A stretch of DNA of 18,103 bases from Brachyspira pilosicoli (GCF_019402445.1 NZ_SRZM01000089.1:1-18103), one strand, 5' to 3'. Shown: positions 7,554 to 15,013, numbered from the stretch's first letter. Made by a program: numbers and translations. The notes: generated by a model from the letters alone, not told the origin.

Positions 7554-8885
7554 ATGATAGAGAGAAATAAAAAATTAAATGCTATATTAATTTGTATTAT
7601 AATATTATCTATTATAGTAAATATATATACATCATTATCTATACTACCATATAGATCAACATTAGACGATTTTCAGCATTTTTATGATATGCATAGATGG
7701 TATAAAAAACAAATATCCCCATATACAGGAACAAGATTTCAATTATCTGATACATATAAAGACGAATTTACAATGCCAAGAGTGCCTGGAGGAATATATT
7801 ATATTACTTACACATTATTTTATAAAATGTCTAATGAAAACCTTTATTTAGCCAAACTTATTAATTATATATTTAGCCTATCTATTCTTTTAATATTTTT
7901 ATTTTGGATTTTTAAAAGATTTGGTTTGGTAACAACATCATTTATGTCGGTACTTATATTATGTAATGGTTATGTTATTAGAGCATTAACTAACTTTTGG
8001 AATCCTAGTTTAACTCTTATATTTAGTTTTATATTTTTTATATTTTTATTTGAATATATATGCAATGATAGTGAATTAAAAACAAAACTATCTGCTGTAT
8101 TTATATTTCCAACTTTAGCAATAATGACTCAGGCACATTTTTCTGTTTTCTTTTCCATTGTTCCTACAATGATTATATATTTAATAATAAAATACAAAAA
8201 AACATTTAAATATATATTACATTTTGTTATAGGAATATTTATATCTTTTCTACTATATCTTCCATATTTAGTATATGAAATAAAAAATCATTTCTATAAT
8301 ACTTATTTGATGTTAGAAAAGAAAAGTTCAATAAGCAATATAGGTTTTCCTCAATATCAGGCATTTATACTATTTCCCACAAATGAAATGTCTGCTGCAT
8401 ATATGAGAAATCTTGATAATATACTTAATTTTTGGTTTTCAGAACCAGCTTTTATTTTTGGATTTGTATTTTTATTATTGAGTTTGATATTCTCAGCAAT
8501 TTGTTTAATTGGCAGTTTTTATATTTTATTCAATAAAAAATATACTTTAAATAATATTGAATCAACTATTAAAGAAATATTTAAAATACTACTATTATCT
8601 ATGATAATATCAACTATATTTTTCCTCATAGCTCCTCCAAGCTCTAGCTCTTTTCATTATTTATATGGAATATTCGCTATAAGCTATTCTTATATTTTGT
8701 TATTTATAGTAAAATATAAAAATATAATTATTAATAAAAAAAATATTTTATATACTCTACTAATATTTTTTATATTAAATACTTTTGCTATGTCTTTAAC
8801 AGTAAAAAGATATATAAACAAGTATGAATTAGAAAATAGTATAAATATAAACAAGCAAATAAATGATTATATAAACAAAAATTGA
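7554..8885 (+). CDS. Polytopic membrane protein, GT-C glycosyltransferase-like
   Basis: This 443-residue protein is dominated by long hydrophobic segments, roughly ten. After the first (residues 9-30) comes a hydrophilic loop with LDDF (37-40) and then MPRVPGGIYYITY (74-86). An acidic pair in the first external loop followed by a P-rich, substrate-facing segment is the pattern of GT-C glycosyltransferases such as the ArnT/PMT and polyprenyl-phosphate-sugar-dependent families. The donor and acceptor are unknown. A role in decorating a surface glycan, lipid or protein is inference. The start has no recognisable ribosome binding site and lies directly at the predicted transcription start of the promoter at 7519-7546. 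The stop is only 4 nt from the stop of the convergent lipoprotein gene. It could instead be an unrelated polytopic protein, as the match rests on general architecture. Confidence 0.6.
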   Translation: MIERNKKLNAILICIIILSIIVNIYTSLSILPYRSTLDDFQHFYDMHRWYKKQISPYTGTRFQLSDTYKDEFTMPRVPGGIYYITYTLFYKMSNENLYLAKLINYIFSLSILLIFLFWIFKRFGLVTTSFMSVLILCNGYVIRALTNFWNPSLTLIFSFIFFIFLFEYICNDSELKTKLSAVFIFPTLAIMTQAHFSVFFSIVPTMIIYLIIKYKKTFKYILHFVIGIFISFLLYLPYLVYEIKNHFYNTYLMLEKKSSISNIGFPQYQAFILFPTNEMSAAYMRNLDNILNFWFSEPAFIFGFVFLLLSLIFSAICLIGSFYILFNKKYTLNNIESTIKEIFKILLLSMIISTIFFLIAPPSSSSFHYLYGIFAISYSYILLFIVKYKNIIINKKNILYTLLIFFILNTFAMSLTVKRYINKYELENSININKQINDYINKN

Positions 8886-8894
8886 TTGTTTATA
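8870..8894. terminator. Possible bidirectional terminator hairpin spanning two convergent stop codons
   Basis: A 9-bp perfect stem pairs TATAAACAA (8870-8878) with TTGTTTATA (8886-8894) around a 7-nt loop. The stem and loop contain the plus-strand stop (8883-8885) and the minus-strand stop (8890-8892). Its symmetry could let it stop transcripts from both directions. The stem has only two G/C pairs and lacks a strong flanking T-run, so it may be weak. Confidence 0.35.
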
Positions 8895-9324
8895 AATTAG
8901 TAGCACCTTTGATTAATTTATAAAACCAAGTATCTTCAGAATTATTTAAAGGCAATGTATATTTTGTACCGTCATTGTCTATAAAAATAATACTTTTTTT
9001 ATTATAATTAATAGTCATATTATAATCATCTAAATTTAGATTTTTTACAGAATTAGTATTATTAATATCTTCTATATATTGTGCTTCAGTTATATTTGTT
9101 ATATTCTGTTCTCCTGCTCTATTTTCTATAACTCCGCTGATATATGTGATATTATTAAGACTATTTGTATTATCTCTTTTTACAAGTATAAAATTTAAAG
9201 TATCATTAGTAATCTCATTTCCATTAGTATCTTCATTAAACATAAGTATGCTAACTTTATCGCCAACATATAAATTGCATCCTGTAATAAAAAATATCCC
9301 AATTAGTAAAATAAACTTTTTCAT
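8890..9324 (-). CDS. Small putative lipoprotein, function unknown
   Basis: This 144-residue protein starts with a lipoprotein signal: a KK charge, a hydrophobic stretch and the lipobox ITGC, with the lipid-modified cysteine at residue 16. The mature part is hydrophilic and Asn-rich (many NT, NN and NIT repeats). It ends with a short pattern, NKKSIIFIDNDGTKYTLPL (109-127), suggestive of beta strands. I do not recognise a family. The start at 9324 has only a weak AGG-type ribosome binding site (9332-9336). It converges with the membrane protein gene at 7554-8885 and is divergent from rpmF across 229 nt. It resembles the lipoprotein at 15020-15592 only in general style: short, exported and Asn-rich. 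Confidence 0.75.
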   Translation of the reverse strand: MKKFILLIGIFFITGCNLYVGDKVSILMFNEDTNGNEITNDTLNFILVKRDNTNSLNNITYISGVIENRAGEQNITNITEAQYIEDINNTNSVKNLNLDDYNMTINYNKKSIIFIDNDGTKYTLPLNNSEDTWFYKLIKGATNL

Positions 9325-9421
9325 AAACCATAACCTATAAAAAATAATATAATAATAATAATATTAACATATTTTATAATTTTTAGAAATATAAACAATA
9401 CCACAAAACCGCTATATGCTA

Positions 9422-9459
9422 TGCTTAAATTAAAAATTAACACATAAGTATATTAAGCA
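9422..9459. repeat. Short inverted repeat upstream of the rpmF promoter
   Basis: TGCTTAA (9422-9428) and TTAAGCA (9453-9459) form a perfect 7-bp inverted repeat separated by 24 nt. It ends 14 nt before the -35 box of the rpmF promoter. It could be a regulator site for the rpmF-plsX operon, but in AT-rich DNA a match this short may be chance. Confidence 0.25.
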
Positions 9460-9473
9460 ATAATAATAAAAAC

Positions 9474-9502
9474 TTGACAAAAATAAGACATAATAGTAAA
9501 AT
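9474..9502 (+). promoter_or_regulatory. Sigma-70 promoter of the rpmF-plsX operon
   Basis: A perfect TTGACA (9474-9479) is followed after 17 nt by TAAAAT (9497-9502), one base from consensus. The expected start is near 9509, giving a leader of about 45 nt before rpmF at 9554. A second TTGACA at 9521-9526 has no matching -10 box and is too close to the gene to serve it. Confidence 0.65.
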
Positions 9503-9553
9503 ATATATAGTATTGTAAGTTTGACAATTATATAACTTTTAAGGAGAAATTAA

Positions 9554-9748
9554 ATGGCTGTACCTAAGCATAGAAAATCGAAATCAAAAAAGAGATCAAG
9601 ACAAGCTGCTAACGATAAAAGATTTTTAGGTTCTTTATCAATCTGTCCTCAATGCGGAGCAGAAAGAATGCCGCATAGAATTTGCCCTGAATGTGGTTTC
9701 TACAAAGATAGAGTAGTAAAAGCTAATAAAAATCAAAATGCTGGTTAA
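9554..9748 (+). CDS. rpmF: 50S ribosomal protein L32
   Basis: L32 is a small zinc-ribbon protein of the large ribosomal subunit. At 64 residues it is within the family range. It starts MAVPKHRKSKSKKRSR, the conserved basic N-terminus. It then has two CxxC knuckles, CPQC (32-35) and CPEC (45-48), that bind zinc. The ribosome binding site AAGGAG (9541-9546) lies 7 nt before the ATG. It is the first gene of a run with plsX and the FabH-like gene, an arrangement conserved in many bacteria that links ribosome and lipid synthesis. The gap to plsX is 19 nt. Confidence 0.97.
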   Translation: MAVPKHRKSKSKKRSRQAANDKRFLGSLSICPQCGAERMPHRICPECGFYKDRVVKANKNQNAG

Positions 9749-9767
9749 TAAATAATTAGGATTATCA

Positions 9768-10787
9768 ATGAATTTATCCATAGATGTTGCTAGCGGAGAA
9801 AAACCTCTAGACGAATTAGTTAATGGCGCAATTGGAGCATTGTCTTTAAATAAAGATGTAAATTTAATATTAGTTGGTAATGAAAAAGATATTGTTAAAT
9901 CTTTATCATCGTTGAAATATGATAAGAATCGTGTTGATATAAAACATAGCGATTCCATTATAGAAATGACAGAAACTCCAGCTGTTGCGGTAAAACATAA
10001 AAAAAATGCTTCTGTATTAGTTGCAGCACGTTTGGTATCGGATAAAAAAGCGGAAGGTTTCTTTTCACCAGGTAATACTGGAGCTACCCTAGCTGCTGCA
10101 CTTACAGAAATAGGTCGTTTAAAAGGTGTTATGCGTCCCCCTTTAGTATCTACACTTCCTAAAATAGGCGGTGAGTTCTGTATGATGGATATGGGGGCAA
10201 ATGTTGATTGTACTCCAGATTATATGGCTCAATTCGCCGTTATGGGTAGAGTGTTCGCTAAAAGATATATGAACATAAATAATCCAAGAGTTGCACTTCT
10301 CAATATAGGTGAAGAAGATAGTAAAGGTAATGCCGCTGTAAAAAAATACTTCGAAAGATTAGAAAAAATGAAAAAAGTAAATTTTGTAGGCAATGTTGAA
10401 CCTAACAGTATGCTTAAATCTGATCTTGCTGATGTTGTACTTGCAGATGGTTTTGATGGCAATATAGTATTAAAGAGTATAGAAGGAAGTGCTAGTTTAA
10501 TAGTAAATTTATTAAAGACTGAAATAAAGAAAAACCCTCTTAATATGATGGGGGCTGTTATGATGAAGTCTGTATTTAAAAACTTAAAAACACAAATGAG
10601 TGCTGACTCTTATGGTTCTGCTATATTACTTGGATTAAATGGTGGTGCTTTTGTTGGACACGGCACTACTGGCGGAGCTGGTGTAACAAACGCTGTACTT
10701 AATATGTATAAATTCTTAGATGCCAAAATAAATGAAAAAATATCTAAAGAACTTTTAGATTCTGGTGTGAAAAGAAGAATTTTTTAA
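9768..10787 (+). CDS. plsX: Phosphate acyltransferase PlsX
   Basis: PlsX is a peripheral membrane enzyme that converts acyl-ACP and phosphate to acyl-phosphate, the acyl donor for PlsY. At 339 residues it has the normal length. Recognisable motifs are SPGNTGA (100-106), DMGANVDC (141-148), NIGEEDSKGN (179-188), ADGFDGNI (226-233) and YGSAILLGLNG (282-292). An oddity is the N-terminus, where the usual DAMGGDHAP block is replaced by DVASGEKPL (6-14), so the conserved GGD is not kept. The rest of the protein is well conserved, so activity is still likely. TAGGA (9757-9761) precedes the ATG at suitable spacing. It is probably co-transcribed with rpmF upstream and the FabH-like gene 14 nt downstream. 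Confidence 0.95.
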   Translation: MNLSIDVASGEKPLDELVNGAIGALSLNKDVNLILVGNEKDIVKSLSSLKYDKNRVDIKHSDSIIEMTETPAVAVKHKKNASVLVAARLVSDKKAEGFFSPGNTGATLAAALTEIGRLKGVMRPPLVSTLPKIGGEFCMMDMGANVDCTPDYMAQFAVMGRVFAKRYMNINNPRVALLNIGEEDSKGNAAVKKYFERLEKMKKVNFVGNVEPNSMLKSDLADVVLADGFDGNIVLKSIEGSASLIVNLLKTEIKKNPLNMMGAVMMKSVFKNLKTQMSADSYGSAILLGLNGGAFVGHGTTGGAGVTNAVLNMYKFLDAKINEKISKELLDSGVKRRIF

Positions 10788-10801
10788 AAGGGTTTTTATA
10801 T

Positions 10802-11656
10802 ATGGTATATATTAAATCTTGTAAGGCTACTTATAAAAATAAACAAACCTCTATGCCTGCATCTGAATTAGCTATGGAATCTATTAAAGATACTATAAAA
10901 AATATAGACCCATTATCTATAGATGCTATTATTTGTGCTACTGTTACTAAAGACTATATTTATCCATCTACTGCTTGTATATTAGCAGGTAAAATTAATG
11001 CTAAAAATGCTTTTTGTTTTGATATAGAAAGTGATTTTACTGGTTTTATATCCGCTCTAAGGCTTGCTTATGCTTTTATAAAAAGTAATAGATATAAAAA
11101 CATTTTAGTAGTGGCGGCAGAATCTTTTTATATTTGTGATGATACTAATAGATTTGATGACGCTTCTGTTGCTGCTATGGTTTCTAATGAAAAATCAAAT
11201 ATTGAAATATCTTTCATAGACTCTGTTACAGACGGCAGTGCTTTAGAAAATTGTTATATCCCTATGGGCGGAACTGCTAAACCATATACTAAAGAAGGCG
11301 TTAATAATAAAGAACATTTTATCTCTATAAAAAATAATGAAATATTTGAAAATGAGGCAAAAAAAGCTGCTATATATACAAAAGAAACTTTATCTAAAAA
11401 TAACATAGAACCTAATTATTACATACCGTCATATTCTAGTAAAAATGCTTTTGATGCTTTTGTTAATACTTTAAATGTTCCTAAAGACATTGTTTATACA
11501 AAAATGGAAAATGCTAACTCTTCATTGAGTGCTTCTTCTGGAGTTGCTCTTTCTATGGCTTTAGAAGATGGCAGTATAAAGAAAAATACTAAATTAGCTT
11601 TATGCAGTTATGGAAGTGGTTATACTAGAGCTGTTGCTGTATTAAATATTGATTAA
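10802..11656 (+). CDS. FabH-like (ketoacyl-ACP synthase III fold) protein lacking key catalytic residues
   Basis: The protein has a FabH-type thiolase fold and follows plsX, where fabH is commonly found. It is 284 residues, shorter than the usual 310-330. The N-terminal region that normally carries the SDEWI...RTGI block is missing. Landmarks that align with FabH are FDIESDFTGFISAL (73-86, FabH D-V-A-A-A-C-A-G-F), NILVVAAES (100-108), IPSYSSKN (208-215, FabH IPHQAN) and the C-terminal YGSGYT (270-275). At the active-site positions, the catalytic Cys is Phe79 and the His of IPHQ is Ser210. The Asn appears kept at Asn239 in NANSS. The glycine-rich FGDGAGA block is FDDASVA (118-124). By family knowledge such a protein should not perform the Cys-dependent condensation. 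It may be structural, regulatory, or an acyl-binding paralogue. AAGGG (10788-10792) precedes the ATG by 9 nt. Confidence 0.8.
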   Translation: MVYIKSCKATYKNKQTSMPASELAMESIKDTIKNIDPLSIDAIICATVTKDYIYPSTACILAGKINAKNAFCFDIESDFTGFISALRLAYAFIKSNRYKNILVVAAESFYICDDTNRFDDASVAAMVSNEKSNIEISFIDSVTDGSALENCYIPMGGTAKPYTKEGVNNKEHFISIKNNEIFENEAKKAAIYTKETLSKNNIEPNYYIPSYSSKNAFDAFVNTLNVPKDIVYTKMENANSSLSASSGVALSMALEDGSIKKNTKLALCSYGSGYTRAVAVLNID

Positions 11657-11709
11657 ATATTATAAATATTAATTTTATATAAAAAATGTAAAAAATAAGG
11701 ACATATATT

Positions 11710-13017
11710 ATGAAGTTAGGTAAATTTCGTTTTGGGGGTGTACATCCTCATGATAGCAAAGATACTGCTCAAATAGCTTCTTCTACTATGACCCAAGCTC
11801 CTAAATCAGTTTTAATATCTATGGCACAGCATATTGGTGCACCTGCTAAAATGTTAAAGAACAAAGGGGATAAAGTTCAAAGAGGAGAAATGATTGGAGA
11901 AGCTAGCGGATATGTATCTGGAAATGTGTTTTCTTCTGTTAGCGGAACTATTGCTAATATAGAAATTGCTCCGCCACCTTTGGGAAGAGGAGCTAGTGCT
12001 TTTCTAATTAATTTAGATGCCGAAGCTAATAATGTTGATTTTACTCTAAATAATAATTATATGACTTTATCTGCAGAAGAGATGTCTAAAAAAATTCAAA
12101 ATGCTGGTATAGTTGGTATGGGAGGAGCTACTTTCCCTACTAATGTTAAAGTTGATGGTGCTGCAAAAGGTAACTGCGATACTTTAATTATTAATGGCGT
12201 TGAATGTGAACCTTATATTACCAGCGATTATAGACTTATGATGGAACATACTGAAGATTTATTCAAAGGTATAGAAATCTTAAGAAAAATTATTCCTTCT
12301 GTAAAAAGAACTGTTATTGGTATAGAGGCTAATAAACCTTTGGCTATTGAAGAAATGGGCAAAGTTGCTCAAAATTATAATGTTGAAGTAATGCCTTTAA
12401 GACTTCGTTATCCTCAGGGTGCTGAAAAAATGCTTATTGATGCTACTACTGGTAGAGTTGTACCTGTTGGTAAGCTTCCTATGGACGTTAATGTTTTAGT
12501 TGTAAATGTGGCTACTTTATATGCTATATATGAAGCTGTTGCTAAAGATAAACCATTAATAGAGAGAATTGTTACTGTATCTGGTGATGCTATTAAAGAA
12601 CATAAAAATATTTGGGTTCCGCTTGGTACTCCTATTTCGCATATAGTTAATGAGTGTGGCGGTCTTATTTCTGATGATGTGCTTGTTATAGCAGGCGGTC
12701 CTATGATGGGTGCTAGTGTTCCTAATTTGGAGCAATGCGTTAATAAAGGTACTAACTCTTTATTATTCTTAGATAAAAATAAATTGCCTAAAGAAGTTGA
12801 ATATCCTTGTATTAAATGCGGAAGATGTGCTAATGCCTGCCCTCTTCATCTTTCTCCTACTGAGATAGCTCATACAGCTAAGGCTAAAGTTAAAGACAAA
12901 TTAAATTCTTTGGATATAGCTACTTGTTTTGAATGCGGATGTTGTTCTTACATATGTCCTTCCAAAATACCTTTGGTACAATGGATTAGATATGGTAAAG
13001 ATTTGTTAAGGAGATAA
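11710..13017 (+). CDS. rnfC: Rnf complex subunit RnfC
   Basis: RnfC is the peripheral NADH-binding, iron-sulfur subunit of the Rnf complex, which couples ferredoxin oxidation and NAD+ reduction to ion pumping. It is 435 residues, as in compact Rnf systems. The N-terminal GGVHPHDSK (9-17) is diagnostic. GMGGATFPT (136-144) and NGVECEPY (162-169) belong to the nucleotide/flavin-binding domain shared with NuoF. Two 4Fe-4S clusters are indicated by Cys367, 370, 373 and 377 and by Cys406, 409, 412 and 416. It is separated from the FabH-like gene by 53 nt without a clear terminator, so it may be read from the upstream promoter or from its own. The start has AAGGA about 10 nt upstream. RnfD follows after 4 nt. 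It is not NqrA, because the tandem cysteine clusters are present. Confidence 0.96.
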   Translation: MKLGKFRFGGVHPHDSKDTAQIASSTMTQAPKSVLISMAQHIGAPAKMLKNKGDKVQRGEMIGEASGYVSGNVFSSVSGTIANIEIAPPPLGRGASAFLINLDAEANNVDFTLNNNYMTLSAEEMSKKIQNAGIVGMGGATFPTNVKVDGAAKGNCDTLIINGVECEPYITSDYRLMMEHTEDLFKGIEILRKIIPSVKRTVIGIEANKPLAIEEMGKVAQNYNVEVMPLRLRYPQGAEKMLIDATTGRVVPVGKLPMDVNVLVVNVATLYAIYEAVAKDKPLIERIVTVSGDAIKEHKNIWVPLGTPISHIVNECGGLISDDVLVIAGGPMMGASVPNLEQCVNKGTNSLLFLDKNKLPKEVEYPCIKCGRCANACPLHLSPTEIAHTAKAKVKDKLNSLDIATCFECGCCSYICPSKIPLVQWIRYGKDLLRR

Positions 13018-13021
13018 GATA

Positions 13022-14113
13022 ATGAAGTTATACACTGAATCTTCTCCTCATATAAAAGATGGAGATACTACACAAAAAATTATGTTAAGAGTAATTATTG
13101 CTCTTTTACCTGCTATTATATATAGCGTAGTATTATTTGGTAATAGAGTAATTATATTATATCTTGCTTCTATTATTACTTGTGTTTTATGTAATATAAT
13201 TGTTAGAAAGATGAGAAAACAGCCTGTACTTCCTGATTATGCTTCAGTGGTTACGGCTTTGCTTTTGGTTATGACTTTACCTCCTAGTACCACTATTACA
13301 ATGGTTGTTATTGGAGGGATTGTTGCTATTGTTTTTGCTAAGGAAGTTTTTGGAGGTTTAGGTTCTAACATATTTAACCCTGCTTTGGTAGGAAGGGCTT
13401 TTTTACAGGTTGCTTTCCCTGCTCAAATGAGTGCTTATACTCCTCCTATTAGAGTGCCTTTCTTAGATTTATTTATTACAGATTGGCATAGAACTATGAA
13501 TGCTATTACAGGCGGTACTCAGTCAGTTGATATGATGACTGCTCTATCACAGGCTACTCCTTTAACTTTTATGAAGTTTACTTATAATAATAGTATTAGT
13601 ACTTCTTTAATAGAACAAATTCAATTTGAAGCTCACTATTATATTCAAATGCTTTTAGGAAGCACTGGTGGAGCTATAGGTGAGACTTCTGTTATACTTC
13701 TTACAATAGGCGGAATATTCTTAATTGCTACTAAAACTATAGATTGGAGAATACCTTTAGGAATGTTTATCTCTCTATTTACAGTAAGTTTAGTACTTTG
13801 TCTTGCTATGCCTGGAAAATTTGCTTCTCCTATATATCAAGTATTTGCTGGCGGATTTGTTTTAGGTGCTTTCTTTATGGCTACTGATATGGTTACTTGC
13901 CCTTCTAGTCATTTAGGAGCTTGGATATATGCTCTTTTAATAGGTACTGTACTTGCAATACTTAGAGCTTTTGGTTCTTCTCCGGAATATACTATGTATT
14001 CTATATTAATAGGAAATATGTTTATGCCTTTAATATCTATGTATACTCGTCCTAAACCTTTTGGTAAGAAAGAGGCTATAAATATAGAAAAACAACAAGG
14101 AGCAAAACAATGA
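13022..14113 (+). CDS. rnfD: Rnf complex subunit RnfD
   Basis: RnfD is a polytopic membrane subunit carrying covalently bound FMN. It has 363 residues with about nine hydrophobic segments. Family marks include SSPHIKDGDTTQKIM (7-21), PDYASVVTALLLVMTLPP (71-88), GGLGSNIFNPALVGRAF (111-127) and ATDMVTCPSSHLGAWIYALL (287-306). The flavinylation region reads SQATPLT (176-182), with Thr179 the expected attachment residue. The usual Gly before Ala-Thr is Gln here, a small departure. The ribosome binding site AAGGAG (13008-13013) lies inside the end of rnfC, 8 nt before ATG 13022. The stop overlaps rnfG by 4 nt (ATGA), indicating translational coupling. Confidence 0.95.
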   Translation: MKLYTESSPHIKDGDTTQKIMLRVIIALLPAIIYSVVLFGNRVIILYLASIITCVLCNIIVRKMRKQPVLPDYASVVTALLLVMTLPPSTTITMVVIGGIVAIVFAKEVFGGLGSNIFNPALVGRAFLQVAFPAQMSAYTPPIRVPFLDLFITDWHRTMNAITGGTQSVDMMTALSQATPLTFMKFTYNNSISTSLIEQIQFEAHYYIQMLLGSTGGAIGETSVILLTIGGIFLIATKTIDWRIPLGMFISLFTVSLVLCLAMPGKFASPIYQVFAGGFVLGAFFMATDMVTCPSSHLGAWIYALLIGTVLAILRAFGSSPEYTMYSILIGNMFMPLISMYTRPKPFGKKEAINIEKQQGAKQ

Positions 14114-14682
14114 AAAAAGAAGTTACTTATAAAGCTGTAATATCTGTTACATTAACTGCTCTAGTTGCTGGATTTTTGTTATCATTTGTTTATTCTTCTT
14201 TTGAGAAAGATATTTTAGCTAACAATGAAAAAACTGTATTAAATGGTGTTAAGGCTGTTATACCTAATGCTGATAATATAGAAGGTCCTATTAGTGAGAA
14301 TGCTACATATCCATATTATATTGGTAAAAAGGCTGATGGTTCTGTAGCTGGTTATGCTATACTTTCTTCTGCCGGCGGATATAATGGTCAAAATAAAGTA
14401 TTAGTTGGTTTTAGTGATGATGCTACTACAATTACTGGAATAGTTGTTACTGAACAGGCTGAAACTCCAGGACTTGGTGCTAAAATTGTAGAGCCTAGTT
14501 TTAGAAATCAATTTACTAATAAAAGTTCTATTGTACCTCTTACTGTTGTAAAAGGTATAAAACCAGAAGAGGCACTTGATGCTCAAATAGCAGCTATTAG
14601 CGGTGCTACTATATCAAGCACTTCTGTTGTAACAGCTGTTAATAGTGCTAATGAACAGGCTGTTAATTTATTCTTGCAATAA
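14110..14682 (+). CDS. rnfG: Rnf complex subunit RnfG
   Basis: RnfG is a membrane-anchored subunit that carries covalent FMN on the outer face of the membrane. It has 190 residues with one N-terminal transmembrane helix (about 11-30) and an FMN-binding domain. The motif ETPGLGAKI (118-126) and the flavinylation motif SGATISS (164-170), with Thr167 the expected attachment site, are both present. Translation is coupled to rnfD by a 4-nt overlap, and AAGGAG (14097-14102) lies 7 nt upstream. A strong terminator follows 24 nt after the stop. The usual companions rnfE, rnfA and rnfB are therefore not directly downstream and are not found elsewhere in this window. Confidence 0.95.
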   Translation: MKKEVTYKAVISVTLTALVAGFLLSFVYSSFEKDILANNEKTVLNGVKAVIPNADNIEGPISENATYPYYIGKKADGSVAGYAILSSAGGYNGQNKVLVGFSDDATTITGIVVTEQAETPGLGAKIVEPSFRNQFTNKSSIVPLTVVKGIKPEEALDAQIAAISGATISSTSVVTAVNSANEQAVNLFLQ

Positions 14683-14706
14683 AATATAGTTTTAATAAAT
14701 ATTAAT

Positions 14707-14736
14707 AAGAGCTTCATTGTTATGAGGCTCTTTTTT
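14707..14736 (+). terminator. Intrinsic terminator of the rnfCDG transcript
   Basis: AAGAGCTTCAT (14707-14717) pairs with ATGAGGCTCTT (14722-14732) in an 11-bp stem with one G-T wobble and a 4-nt loop. The stem runs straight into a T-run ending at 14736. It lies 24 nt after the rnfG stop. This is the clearest intrinsic terminator in the window. Confidence 0.9.
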
Positions 14737-14825
14737 ATAATACTGAAAATTATTAAGTCTTGTTTGAATATATTAAAATAAAGGTTTATATTTTATTTAA
14801 TAGACAATTATTATGATTTGGTACT

Positions 14826-14919
14826 ATTTTTTATTTGCACTTTCGCGAAGCGTGCCCGGATGGCAAAAACTTTGACGAAGTCCGCAGTGCGTAAGGCGGG
14901 AAAAAGTTGAATAAAAAAT
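14826..14919. repeat. G+C-rich structured island bounded by a 10-bp inverted repeat
   Basis: A core of 74 nt (14836-14909) has about 54% G+C (40 of 74 by hand count) in otherwise strongly AT-rich DNA. It is bounded by a perfect 10-bp inverted repeat, ATTTTTTATT (14826-14835) and its complement (14910-14919). Inside are small hairpins: GCAC/GTGC with an inner TTCGCGAA (14837-14855), ACTT/AAGT (14869-14881) and CCGC/GCGG (14882-14899). The composition and symmetry fit an interspersed repeat unit, a MITE-like remnant or a structured RNA. I see no second copy in this window, so its repetitive nature is unproven here. Confidence 0.55.
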
Positions 14920-14957
14920 TATATAACAAAGTATAGTTCTTTATGGATATGATAGCA

Positions 14958-14978
14958 TATACTATTTTTAATAGTATA
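14958..14978. promoter_or_regulatory. Perfect palindromic stem upstream of the lipoprotein promoter
   Basis: TATACTATT (14958-14966) and AATAGTATA (14970-14978) are exact reverse complements around TTT. The site ends 7 nt before the -35 box of the promoter at 14986-15013, a typical position for a regulator. It is all A/T apart from one pair and could be chance. Confidence 0.35.
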
Positions 14979-14985
14979 ACATATA

Positions 14986-15013
14986 TTGACTAAAAAAATA
15001 TATATCTTATATT
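14986..15013 (+). promoter_or_regulatory. Promoter placed directly before the Asn-rich lipoprotein gene
   Basis: TTGACT (14986-14991) and TATATT (15008-15013) are 16 nt apart, each one base from consensus. The predicted transcription start is at about 15020, the A of the start codon, and no Shine-Dalgarno sequence lies between. The gene may have a leaderless transcript. Confidence 0.5.

Noticed and set aside
9521..9526. Second TTGACA upstream of rpmF as an additional promoter
   Set aside because: The matching -10 position falls on the ribosome binding site region and shows no TATAAT-like sequence.
11710..14682. Na+-translocating NADH:quinone reductase (Nqr) instead of Rnf
   Set aside because: The first subunit has two tandem CxxCxxCxxxC clusters and GGVHPHDSK, which are RnfC features absent from NqrA.
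14854..14900. Possible tRNA-Leu remnant: GCCCGGATGGC resembles the start of a leucine tRNA
   Set aside because: No matching 3' acceptor strand, no GTTCAAxxC-type T-loop and no anticodon stem could be found downstream. The likeness is limited to about ten bases.
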